A program made the position numbers and the translations under genes. The notes beneath the pieces are model-generated. The model was not told where the DNA came from and did no database searches. It worked only from the letters and a program-made list of their open reading frames with translations. From contig NC_091550.1 in the NCBI RefSeq assembly GCF_042767895.1, positions 7,367,267 to 7,377,266 on the forward strand: 10,000 nucleotides of DNA, written 5' to 3'. This DNA comes from Penaeus vannamei (Eukaryota > Arthropoda > Malacostraca > Decapoda > Penaeidae). Positions 1 to 6,888 of the stretch are shown here, piece after piece (position 1 is the first letter of the stretch; each line of letters begins with the position of its first letter).

Positions 1-96
1 TTAGAGAGGGGTTAGAGAGGAGGTTAAAGAGGGTGAGAGAGGAGAGAGGGTTAGAGAGGGAGTTAGAGAGGAGGTTAAAGAGGGTGAGAGGGAGAG
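1..96. repeat. Two-copy ~50-bp purine-rich direct repeat
   Basis: A unit of about 50 bp built from TTAGAGAGG and GAGGTTAAAGAGGGTGAGAG occurs from position 1 and again from 51, with one inserted base and a few changes in the second copy. It merges into the long GA tract that follows. It probably continues to the left of the window. It is not the arthropod TTAGG telomere repeat, although TTAGAGAGG looks similar at a glance. Confidence 0.8.
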
Positions 97-330
<234 letters not shown>

Positions 331-928
331 TATAACCACCCAACCTTCACTTACATAAAACAGCCGTATTTAAGAGCAAAAAGAAGTGATATAAATACAG
401 TCATAATTATATCCCCCCCAATTTCTCCGCCCATCTGGTTTTTCTCTCGCTAAAGACTGCTCTTTTACGAACTGCTTTTTACGAATCCATACATATTAAC
501 GACTTCCGGTGAAAAAAAACGCGCATTTTCTGATGTCGTCTGCATCGAGTTTCCCGCCAAAAAACTATAACTAGAGAGAGTTCAGGTTGCGTCTAATACT
601 AACGGAAAAGAAAGTCGAATTGAAAAATAAGGGTTTTTATATATAAAGACGAGTGAATGTAGTTGATAATTGGCGCGCAATAGTTTTTTTTTCTATATTT
701 TTCAAATAAGGAGAGCTAATGATTTCCAAAGGGGTAACGAGCCCAAAGGGGGGAGGAAGAAAGAAAATAGATACTTATATTTTAAATAATCTTTAGAAAA
801 GTACCGTTCCGCATCTAAACATTGCTTACACAGAAAACTCTTATCCGTTAAAATAAAACTGCGTTTCAGTTTTGTTTTACTTTCACTTCAAGAACGAATT
901 CTAATAATTTAGTTAAAAGACTTATAGC
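331..928. other. Unique AT-rich stretch without a gene
   Basis: No open frame of useful length and no tandem repeat is present. Small structures are visible. GATATAA (388-394) and TTATATC (407-413) form a 7-bp inverted repeat with a 12-nt loop. AAAACTG and CAGTTTT near 856-874 form another small hairpin around a CGTTT loop. C and G homopolymer runs lie near 414 and 750. The only regulatory-looking content is the cluster at 502-680, listed separately. Confidence 0.7.
502..680. promoter_or_regulatory. Possible promoter/enhancer cluster: ETS, E2F-like and TATA-like motifs
   Basis: ACTTCCGGT at 502-510 is the reverse complement of ACCGGAAGT, the ETS-family consensus. TTTCCCGCCAAAA at 550-562 matches the E2F consensus (TTTSSCGC). 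Two further E2F-like CGCGC cores lie at 520-524 and within TTGGCGCGCAA (670-680). TATATAAAG at 640-648 is a good TATA-box match. No clear initiator or transcribed ORF is seen about 30 bp downstream on either strand, so direction is undecided. The motif matches are seen; a working promoter is inference, and AT-rich DNA can give such motifs by chance. Confidence 0.25.
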
Positions 929-1280
929 ATCACCTACCATATCATGATCATAAAAAACAAATTAATCAAGACATGAAGAATCACCTACTATATCATGATA
1001 GTAAATAAATAAATAAATAAATAAAATAAATAAATAAGCATTAGGATTACCAGCCGTAACGCAACCTATATTTAACCCAATGCCATACCCAGCACGTTAC
1101 CAACTGCATACACAAGGATTTCGTTCAAGGATATTAATCTACTATAATTAATTTACTATACCATGAAAGTAAAAAAATAAACATTAGGATTACCAGCCGT
1201 AACGCAACCTATATTTAACCCAATGCCATACCCAGCACGTTACCAACTGCATACACAAGGATTTCGTTCAAGGATATTAT
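929..1280. repeat. Tandem duplication, 143-bp offset, with a 98-bp perfect core
   Basis: The segment 1039-1136 is repeated without a change I can see at 1182-1279. Upstream of each copy is a related ACTATA[T/C]CATGA[T/A]AGTAAA stretch followed by an A/T-rich tetranucleotide run, long in the first copy and short in the second. A third partial copy of the leader (CACCTACCATATCATGAT) lies at 931-948. The core is moderately GC-rich and not simple sequence. It could be part of a dispersed element, but I recognise no family. About 110 bp after it (1281-1393) is unique. Confidence 0.9.
1001..1037. repeat. (TAAA)n microsatellite
   Basis: About nine TAAA units with one extra A near 1025. It sits inside the leader of the first copy of the 143-bp duplication and is largely absent from the second copy. 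Either it expanded after the duplication or it shrank in the other copy. Confidence 0.9.
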
Positions 1281-1397
1281 GCGATGAGTCCAAACCCGTT
1301 AAAAGAAGTTATCACACGATGCGCGTTGAAGGAATAACATCGTTTAGATATATATAGAGAGAGAGGCTAGAGTGCAACCTGGATTTAGTGGACTTAA

Positions 1398-1426
1398 GGG
1401 GGGGAGGGGGAGAGGGAAAGGGGGGG
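1398..1426 (+). other. Predicted G-quadruplex motif
   Basis: Runs of 7, 5, 3 and 7 guanines are separated by loops of A, AGA and AAA on the + strand. This satisfies the canonical G3+N1-7 rule. It lies at the left edge of the purine tract, right after unique DNA. Confidence 0.75.
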
Positions 1427-1970
1427 AGAGGGAGAGGGAGACGGAGAGGGAAAGGGGGAAGGGGAGGAGGGAGAGGGAAAAGGAGGGGGAAGGGGGCAAG
1501 GAAGGGTGGAAAGAGAGGAAGGGAGGGTAATGGTGGGGGGGGGGGGCAAGGAAGAAAGGGAGATAGAATAGGGAACGAGGAGGAGGAAAGAAGGGAGAGA
1601 AGTGAGGGTGAGGAGGATAGGGAAAGGAGTGGGAGAGTGAATGAGAAGGTGAAGGAATAGGGAAGAGGGGAGAGAGGGATAAAAAAGAGACAAGAAAAGA
1701 GACAAGGAGAGGGATAGGAAATGAGATAGGGAAGGATGAGAAGGGGAGTGAGAAAGGGCTACAGGAGAAGGAAAGGGAGAGGGAAGGGAGGGAGGGAGAA
1801 GGCAAAGGAGGAAGGGAGAGGGAGAAGGAAAAGGAGAGGAGAGGAGAGGAAGGGGAGAGGGAGGGAGAGGGAGAAGGGAGGAAGTAAGAAGAAAAGGGAG
1901 AGAGGGAGAAGGAAAGGGAGAGAGGGAGAACGAAAAATAGAGAGAGCAAAGGAAAGGAAAGAGGAAGAAA

Positions 1971-2091
1971 GGGCTCGAGGGAGAAGGAGAGGGCTCGAGG
2001 GAGAAAGAAAAGGAGAGAGGGAGAAAGAAAAGGAGAAAGGGAGAAAGAAAAGGATTCGAGGGAGAAGGAAAGGGCTCGAGGGAGAAAGAAA
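1971..2091. repeat. 20-bp minisatellite inside the purine tract (six units)
   Basis: Six consecutive units of 20-21 bp can be laid out. They start at about 1971, 1991, 2012, 2032, 2052 and 2072, with the pattern GGgcTCGAGGGAGAAagaaaa. CTCGAG occurs at 1974, 1994 and 2075 and as TTCGAG at 2055. The two middle units carry GAGAGAG or GAAAGG in place of the CTCGAG part. Confidence 0.85.
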
Positions 2092-2140
2092 AAGGAAAGA
2101 GGGAGAGAGGAAGGGAGAGAAGGGAGAAGCAGCAACCCGA

Positions 2141-2250
2141 GTGCTGCCCCAACAACGATCTAGAGAGCGCCGGTGGAGGCCGGTTTCCGACGTGGCTGAA
2201 ACCTCGATGTCGAAACAGCGGCGAATCTAGATGGCCTCTGTGCAATCCTT
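2141..2250. other. Short GC-rich, CpG-containing unique island
   Basis: Between a purine tract and an AT-rich array lies about 110 bp of ordinary-complexity, CpG-rich sequence (GCGCCGG, CCGACG, CTCGATGTCG, CAGCGGCG). No splice consensus convinced me on either strand, and the open frames that cross it consist mainly of the neighbouring repeat. Its last 25 bp (from 2226) are reused in the array that follows. Confidence 0.5.
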
Positions 2251-2740
2251 GAGGTGAATCGTTTTTTTTTATAGATTCGATATTATTTCTCTACCAAAAG
2301 ATGTAATTTTAAAATATACGTCTTTTTCAAACTACAAAAATTACGTTTTTTTCAAACACATATATAGTAACAAGATATTTTTGTTCATGTTGCTTCTAAG
2401 ATTCGATTTATCTCTCTACCAAAAGATCTAATTAAAAAAGATATACGTCTTTTTCAAACAGATATAGTAACTAGATATTTTTGTTCATGTTGCTTCTAAT
2501 ATCTAGATGGCCTTGAGGTGAATCGCTTTTATAGATTCGATATTATTTCTCTATCAAAAGATCTAATTTAAAAAAATACGTCTTTTACAAACACATATAT
2601 AGTAACAAGATATTTTTGTTCATGCTTCTGAAATCTATAAGGCAATTTTTTGAAATCTTATATATTTCTCTACCCGAAAAAAGTCTAATAAAAAGGTATA
2701 TTTTTCACACATACAGTAACAATTCGCTATATTTTTTAAA
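2226..2740. repeat. Diverged tandem array, ~120-135 bp units (four copies)
   Basis: The block CTCTACCAAAAGATCTAATT recurs at 2289, 2414, 2549 (CTCTATC) and 2668 (CTCTACCC), spaced 125, 135 and 119 bp. Each unit also carries a form of AGTAACAAGATATTTTTG followed by TTCATG, and TACGTCTTTTTCAAAC. A larger duplication is superimposed: TCTAGATGGCC plus TTGAGGTGAATCG occurs at 2226 and 2502. The first copy holds 12 extra bases (TCTGTGCAATCC) between these halves. The last unit is the most decayed. AT-rich, no coding content. Unique AT-rich sequence follows to about 2855. Confidence 0.85.
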
Positions 2741-2879
2741 AATGTTTTTGAAATGTTCTACAAATAGCGGGGTTTCGTATCCAAAAAGGGACTTCAAATA
2801 ATTATCTGAAAACCTTCCACGTATATTTTGCAATACACAGAGACGGAAAACAAGTGTTAATTCAGGTAATAATTCATCA

Positions 2880-3300
2880 TTCATTCATACTTTTTTTAAT
2901 TCATCGCTTGACTAGTGTGTTTTATTCATTCATTCATTCATATATTTTTCAATCCATCACTTGACTAGTGTGTTTTATTCATTCATTCATTCATATATTT
3001 TTAATAATTAATCGCTTGACTAGTGTGTTTTATTCATTCATTCATATATTTTTAATTCATCGTCTGACTGGTGTGTTTTATTCATTCATTCATTCATATA
3101 TTCTTAAAAATTCATCGCTTGACTAGTGTGTTTTATTCATTCACTCATTCATATATTTCTAATTCATCGCTTGACTGTTTATTTTTTCATTCATTCATTC
3201 ATATATTCTTAAAAATTCATCGCTTGACTAGTGTGTCTTATTCATTCATTCATTTATAATTTTTTAATACATCGCTTGACTAGTGTGTTTTATTCATTCA
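2880..3300. repeat. 52-bp tandem array with TTCA/ATTC core (eight units)
   Basis: CGCTTGACTAGTGTGTTTTA followed by three to four ATTC repeats and TATATTTTT recurs. The TTGACT anchor lies at 2908, 2961, 3016, 3064 (variant CTGACT), 3119, 3171, 3224 and 3276, spacing 48-55 bp. Length differences come mainly from the number of ATTC repeats, a microsatellite nested in a minisatellite. The His/Phe/Ser-rich frame at 3071-3259 is repeat-derived. The array decays near 3300 and is followed by CA-rich degenerate DNA (3340-3395). Confidence 0.93.
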
Positions 3301-3395
3301 TCCATATCTTCCTTTCGTTCATTCATTAAGCATTTGCCACATACACACACTCGGCAAAATACACACGCTCAAATAAACACTTACACACGCCCGAG

Positions 3396-3927
3396 GAGCT
3401 ATAAACCATATAAAAAAATCATTTTCATTCTACTTTCCCTTTTCTCAGCTCCAGAACCTATAAACCATATAAAAAAATCATTTTCATTCTACTTTCCCTT
3501 TTCTCAGCTCCAGAACCTATAAACCATATAAAAAAAATCCTTTTCATTTTACTTTCCCTTTTCTCAGCTCCAGAACCTATAAACCATATAAAAAAAATCA
3601 TTTTCATTCTACTTTCCCTTTTCTCAGCTCCAGAACCTATAAACCATATAAAAAAATCATTTTCATTCTACTTTCCCTTTTCTCAGCTCCAGAACCTATA
3701 ACATATAAAAAAAATCCTTTTCATTTTACTTTCCCTTTTCTCAGCTCCAGAACCTATAAACCATATAAAAAAAATCATTTTCATTCTACTTTCCCTTTTC
3801 TCAGCTCCAGAACCTATAAACCATATAAAAAAATCATTTTCATTCTACTTTCCCTTTTCTCTGCTCCAGAACCTAAAAACCATACAAAAAAATCATTTTC
3901 ATTTGACTTTCCCTTTTCTCTGCTCCA
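3396..3927. repeat. 59-bp tandem array (nine units) with trimer higher-order structure
   Basis: The TTTTCATT anchor lies at 3422, 3481, 3541, 3601, 3660, 3717, 3777, 3836 and 3895, spacing 57-60 bp. Each unit reads roughly AGAACCTATAAACCATAT, an A7-8 run, TCATTTTCATTCTAC, then TTTCCCTTTTCTCAGCTCC. Variants recur in order: A7, A8 with TCC/TTTTAC, A8 (units 2-4), then the same again (units 5-7), then A7 (unit 8). Unit 6 lacks two bases in CTATAAACC. Unit 9 is more diverged and changes CTCAG to CTCTG. Units are near-identical, so homogenisation is recent. Confidence 0.95.
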
Positions 3928-4099
3928 TTTCAGTTTTGTAAAGATATAAAACATAGCTCTGTCGAAGAATCTGGTTCTTAATGGTTCTTAATGAATATCC
4001 ACAAAGACTTTTTGCATAAACACAATCCGCGGTCTGTTTACGGGACTATGCAGTGCCACTATTTTGCAGAACTACCAATTCATTTTAGGGTACGTGTGT

Positions 4100-4100
<1 letters not shown>
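3928..4100. other. Unique sequence with a 10-bp tandem duplication
   Basis: Ordinary-complexity DNA between the 59-bp array and the TA repeat. TGGTTCTTAA is duplicated in tandem at 3972-3991. No gene is supported; the open frame starting at 3991 soon enters the TA and pyrimidine repeats. Confidence 0.6.

Positions 4101-4101
<1 letters not shown>

Positions 4102-4165
<64 letters not shown>
4102..4165. repeat. (TA)n microsatellite, about 32 repeats
   Basis: Perfect alternating TA over about 64 bp, self-complementary and so prone to cruciform extrusion. It passes directly into CT-rich DNA at 4168. Confidence 0.97.
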
Positions 4166-4167
<2 letters not shown>

Positions 4168-4420
4168 CTCCTTTCTCTCTCTGTCTCTCTCTATGTCTTT
4201 CATTTCTTTCGTTCTCCTTCTCCCCCCCTCCTTTTCTTCCCTCTCCTCATCCCTTCCTTCGTCCCTCCATCCCCCACCCTTTCCCCCTTTCCCCTCCCTC
4301 CGATCCCTCCAACCCTCCACCCTTTCCCCTCCCCCACCTCCCTCCCTCCCCTCCCTCCACACCCTCCACCCTTTCCCCTCCCTTCCCTTCCCTCCACCCC
4401 TTCTTCCTCTCCCGTCCGTT
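4166..4420. repeat. Pyrimidine-rich tract with ACCCTTTCCCC motifs
   Basis: CT-rich on the + strand: TCTCTC-type first, then CCCTCC-type. The motif ACCCTTTCCCC with CCCTCC context recurs near 4277, 4318 and 4366, giving a loose minisatellite of about 40-50 bp. No coding value. Confidence 0.9.
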
Positions 4421-4575
4421 TCGACCGCGTCATTACCCACCCACATGCGGCTCGTCACGGTCACAACACGAGCGGCGGCCCTGGCTCTACCGCGGGAGAC
4501 AACGTGACGCCAGAGAACCACATAATGGCGCCGTGTTGACGTGTGACGCTCTCTCGAAAGACTCCATATTTTCAT
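4421..4575. promoter_or_regulatory. CpG-rich unique island with five CRE half-sites
   Basis: The island is ordinary-complexity and CpG-rich between two pyrimidine tracts. CGTCA/TGACG, the half-site bound by CREB/ATF bZIP factors, occurs at 4428, 4453, 4505, 4537 and 4544; the last two nearly abut. All three frames of both strands give short peptides here, so coding use cannot be argued. Motif positions are seen. A regulatory role is inference. Confidence 0.25.
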
Positions 4576-4957
4576 TTCTCTGATTCGCTTCTGTCTTCCG
4601 TTTTTTTTAATCTTCCTCTGTTTTTTGTATTCTCTTTTTTGGAAATCTTGGTTGCTTTTTTTTTTTTTTTTTAATATTCTATTCTCGTTTTTTTTCTCTT
4701 GTCGTCTATTTTTTGTTCTTTTATCCCTACTCTTATTTCCCTTCTCGACTTTCCTTTCACATCCTTCTCTACCTCTTTATTCCTCCTCCTTCCCTCTTTC
4801 TCCTCACCACTTCTCCTCCTCCTCTTCCTCCACCTCATTCTTCCTTCATCTCCTCCTCCTCCATCCCTCCTTCATCTCCTCCTCCTCCTCCTCACTACCC
4901 CCTCTCCACCCCCTCTCTCCCCCTCCCTCCTTCCCTCCTTTCCCCCCTCCCCCCTCC
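4576..4957. repeat. T-rich to TCC/CTT pyrimidine tract
   Basis: Begins T-rich, with a T17 run at 4656-4672, and becomes (TCC)n/(CTT)n-rich from about 4790. TCATCTCCTCCTCCTCC occurs twice (about 4847 and 4872). Ser/Pro/Leu/Phe-rich frames cross it in all + frames, which is what stop-free pyrimidine repeats give. Confidence 0.9.
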
Positions 4958-5105
4958 AGTGGTCACCACAGATCGGACATCGTCACCATCACCTTCGCCC
5001 CCCCCTACCCACCCCCACCCCCACCCCCGAAGTAACGCAACGACACGAGTGGGCGGTGAAGCGGTGGGCGGCCTGGCGAACTCCGGCGCCCACCATATGT
5101 TCGTG
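4958..5105. promoter_or_regulatory. GC-rich unique island with two GC boxes
   Basis: About 150 bp separate a pyrimidine tract from a purine tract. It contains GTGGTCACCAC near 4959, a C-rich run (4998-5028) and GGGCGG at 5051-5056 and 5066-5071, each within GTGGGCGG. GGGCGG is the Sp1/KLF-type GC box. Promoter function is only a possibility, and no initiator or TATA box is evident. Confidence 0.2.
4998..5028 (-). other. Predicted G-quadruplex motif (minus strand)
   Basis: On the + strand, C runs of 8, 3, 5, 5 and 5 are separated by TA, A, A and A. The minus strand therefore has five G runs with 1-2 nt loops, a very strong quadruplex pattern, with an i-motif possible on the C strand. Confidence 0.85.
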
Positions 5106-5855
5106 AAGGAAGAGGAAGAGAAGGAGGAAGAAGAAGAAAAAAAAGGAGGAGAAGAAGGATGGAGGAGAGGGGGAGGGGGGGAGGGGGAGGGGGATGGAGG
5201 AGGAGAGAGAGGAAGAAGAGGATGGAGATGGAGAAGAGGAAGAAGGGAAGGAAGAGGAAGAGGAGGACGAGAGAGGGGAAGAAGAGGAGGAGGAGCAAGA
5301 AGTGAGGAGAGAGGGGAAATGCACTAAATGAAGAAAACGAGCGGAGGAAGAGGAGTAGAGGAAGAGACAGGAGGAGGAATATAAGGATTAGAAAGAGTAG
5401 GAGGAGGAAGAGGAGGAGGAGGAGAGTAGGAGGAGTAGGAGGAGTAGGTTGAGGAGGGAGGAGAGGAGGAAAGGAGGAGTGTGCGGGAAAAGAAAAGAAG
5501 AGGAGGAGAGAGAAGAAGAAGAGAGAAGGAAAAGAAGAAGGAGAAGGAGGAGGAGGATGAAGGAGGAGGAGGAGAGGAAAGAAAGAGGAGGAGGAATAGT
5601 AGGTTGAGGAAGAGCAATGGAAGGAGGGAGGAGGAAGAGGTGGATGAAGACGAATGTGAGGAGGAGGAGGACGACGGAAAATAGGAAGAGCTCAAGGAGG
5701 GGAGAAGGAATAGAGAGGGGAGGAGGAGGAAGAGGAGAAAGAGGAGGAGGAGGAGAAAGTAGGAGAAAGAGGAGGAGGGGGAGGAGAAAAAAGAGGAAGA
5801 AGAAAAGGGAGAGGAGGGGGAATAAAAGGAGGAATAAGAGCAATATGAGGAGAGG
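5106..5855. repeat. Long polypurine GGA/GAA tract
   Basis: About 750 bp of A/G on the + strand dominated by GGA, GAA and GAG triplets, with a locally repeated AGGAGTAGGAGGAGTAGG. TAGGTTGAGGA occurs near 5445 and 5599 in similar context, hinting at an internal ~154-bp duplication. Glu/Arg-rich frames on + and Ser/Pro/Leu-rich frames on - are composition artefacts; they overlap in several frames and show no ordinary-complexity domain. Confidence 0.92.
5169..5193 (+). other. Predicted G-quadruplex motif with single-nucleotide loops
   Basis: G runs of 5, 7, 5 and 5 are separated by single A bases on the + strand. Single-base loops are known to give the most stable parallel quadruplexes. Confidence 0.85.
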
Positions 5856-5981
5856 AATCACGAAGACAAGAGGGGACGTCACTCCAATCTCTTTCACAAC
5901 AGAGCAACAAGATAATTATCAAGCCTTCAACGCCACTGCACAAACAACACAAACTGAAGACAATCTGAGCAAATAAACGAA
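5856..5981. other. Unique island with CRE-like and CCAAT motifs
   Basis: Normal-complexity sequence between the purine tract and the CA repeat. GACGTCAC (5875-5882) differs from the palindromic CRE TGACGTCA only in its first base when aligned on GACGTCA, and CCAAT follows at 5884-5888. Downstream, the + frame EQQDNYQAFNATAQTTQTED... looks like ordinary protein but stops at 5974-5976, inside an AATAAA (5972-5977). A Py-rich CAACAG at about 5897-5902 could be an acceptor. The evidence is too thin to call an exon. Confidence 0.25.
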
Positions 5982-6100
5982 ACACACACACACACAAAAG
6001 CAAACTCACATACATACATACATACATACATACATACACACACACTTACACACACACAAACACACACACACACAAGCAAACTCACACCCACATCCGCACG

Positions 6101-6192
<92 letters not shown>

Positions 6193-6257
6193 TACATACA
6201 AAAACACAAACACACACACACATACATATACACACACACACACACACACACATACAT

Positions 6258-6289
<32 letters not shown>

Positions 6290-6345
6290 GAATACTAAGA
6301 TACACATACACGTACACATACATATACATACATACAAACACGCCC
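5982..6345. repeat. Compound (CA)n/(TACA)n microsatellite
   Basis: The perfect (CA)42 core is 6105-6188, preceded by CGCACGCACG. (TACA)n blocks lie at about 6009-6036, 6188-6199 and 6251-6262. GCAAACTCACA appears twice (6000 and 6077), suggesting an internal duplication. The alternating purine-pyrimidine pattern favours Z-DNA. The Cys/Val frames on the minus strand are artefacts. Confidence 0.97.
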
Positions 6346-6358
6346 TCACACTCTCACA

Positions 6359-6385
6359 CCCCTTCCCCCCTCCCCCCGCCCACCC
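6359..6385 (-). other. Predicted G-quadruplex motif (minus strand)
   Basis: On the + strand, C runs of 4, 6, 6, 3 and 3 are separated by TT, T, G and A. The minus strand meets the canonical quadruplex rule with 1-2 nt loops. Confidence 0.85.
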
Positions 6386-6477
6386 GACTAACACCGACAC
6401 CCCCGACAGCCCAGACAAGAAGCAAAACGAGCACCGACAGGCCACCGACACGCGATCCGACCCGACCGCCACCGACA
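6384..6477. repeat. Cluster of eight CCGAC motifs
   Basis: CCGAC begins at 6384, 6394, 6403, 6434, 6445, 6457, 6462 and 6472, five times as CCGACA. Spacing is irregular (5-31 bp), with 9-12 bp common, so this is a decayed short-period repeat or a binding-site cluster. The stretch is CpG-rich, unlike the repeats on both sides. Confidence 0.6.
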
Positions 6478-6540
6478 CGGTCTCCCTTTCTGGTTTGGTC
6501 TTGGGTCCTGTCGAGGGGATCCCGTCTCTCCCTTCTCTCC

Positions 6541-6800
6541 CTTTCTTGGTTTTCCCTCTTCTCTTGTTTTGTTTTTTCCCTCTTCGCTCATTTTCCTGGT
6601 TTTCCTTTTCTATCATTTTCCTGCTTTTCCTATTCTCTCCCTTCCCCTTCTATCCTGGCTCCCCCTTCTCTCTCTTTCTTGGTTTTCCTTTTCTCTCATT
6701 TGCCTGGTTTTCCTTTTCTCTAATTTTCTTGCTTTTCCTTTTCTCTCATTTTCTTGGTTTTCCTTTTCTATCATTTTCCTGCTTTTCCTATTCTCTCCCT
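6541..6800. repeat. 25-bp minisatellite
   Basis: The unit C[T/C]TGGTTTTCCTTTTCTCTC plus ATTTT recurs. Anchors lie at 6545, 6595, 6620, 6654, 6678, 6703, 6728, 6753 and 6778: mostly exactly 25 bp, once 50 and once 34. TGG and TGC variants alternate irregularly. A block of about 57 bp at 6594-6650 is nearly identical to 6752-6808, a 158-bp offset, so the array also carries a larger duplication. Confidence 0.9.
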
Positions 6801-6840
6801 TCCCCTTCCATCTCATCCCTCCCTTTTCCTTTTCTCTCTA

Positions 6841-6888
6841 CCCTCCATTTTCCTTCTCTCTCTTCCCTCCATTTTCCTTCTCTCTCTT
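6841..6888. repeat. 24-bp perfect tandem pair
   Basis: CCCTCCATTTTCCTTCTCTC plus TCTT occurs twice in a row (6841-6864, 6865-6888). A shortened version continues to the right, and a relative lies just upstream. Confidence 0.9.

Larger units (their letters stand above)
1394..2140. repeat. Long polypurine tract (GGGA/GGAGA-type), + strand
   Basis: About 745 bp of nearly pure A/G on the + strand with few interruptions. It is GGGGA-rich on the left and AAGGAGA-rich on the right. A G12 run lies at 1535-1546. The minus strand reads as Ser/Pro/Leu/Phe-rich open frames and the plus strand as Arg/Glu/Gly/Lys-rich frames. All are low complexity and are artefacts of stop-free composition. Purine tracts of this length are known to favour triplexes, R-loops and polymerase stalling. 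Confidence 0.9.

Noticed and set aside
1..60. Arthropod telomere repeat (TTAGG)n
   Set aside because: The motif is TTAGAGAGG in a GA-rich context; TTAGG itself is not repeated.
1272..1310. Hammerhead ribozyme core, from GCGATGAGTCC
   Set aside because: The required CUGANGA core and the matching GAA side with a stem are not present.
331..1393. Transposon or endogenous viral remnant
   Set aside because: No terminal inverted repeats, target-site duplications, or reverse transcriptase, transposase or capsid-like frames are visible in the unique DNA. A database search could still find a short relic.
1344..2245. Long Ser/Pro/Leu/Phe-rich (minus) and Arg/Gly/Glu-rich (plus) open frames
   Set aside because: They arise from the purine tract lacking stops, overlap in several frames on both strands and have no ordinary-complexity domain.
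3396..3927. CRISPR array
   Set aside because: The 59-bp units abut in tandem with no unique spacers, and the window is eukaryotic in character.
5106..5976. Glu/Arg-rich acidic or nucleolar-type protein on +
   Set aside because: Composition follows GGA/GAA triplets and several frames are open at once; only the last ~40 codons look normal, and they end in a stop without a convincing exon structure.
5972..5977. Polyadenylation signal AATAAA after a short protein-like frame
   Set aside because: Only a CA repeat follows; there is no downstream G/T-rich element, and AATAAA is common here by chance.
5927..6616. Cys/Val-rich 229-residue minus-strand frame resembling a cysteine-rich protein
   Set aside because: It is a direct translation of (TG)n; the residues simply alternate.
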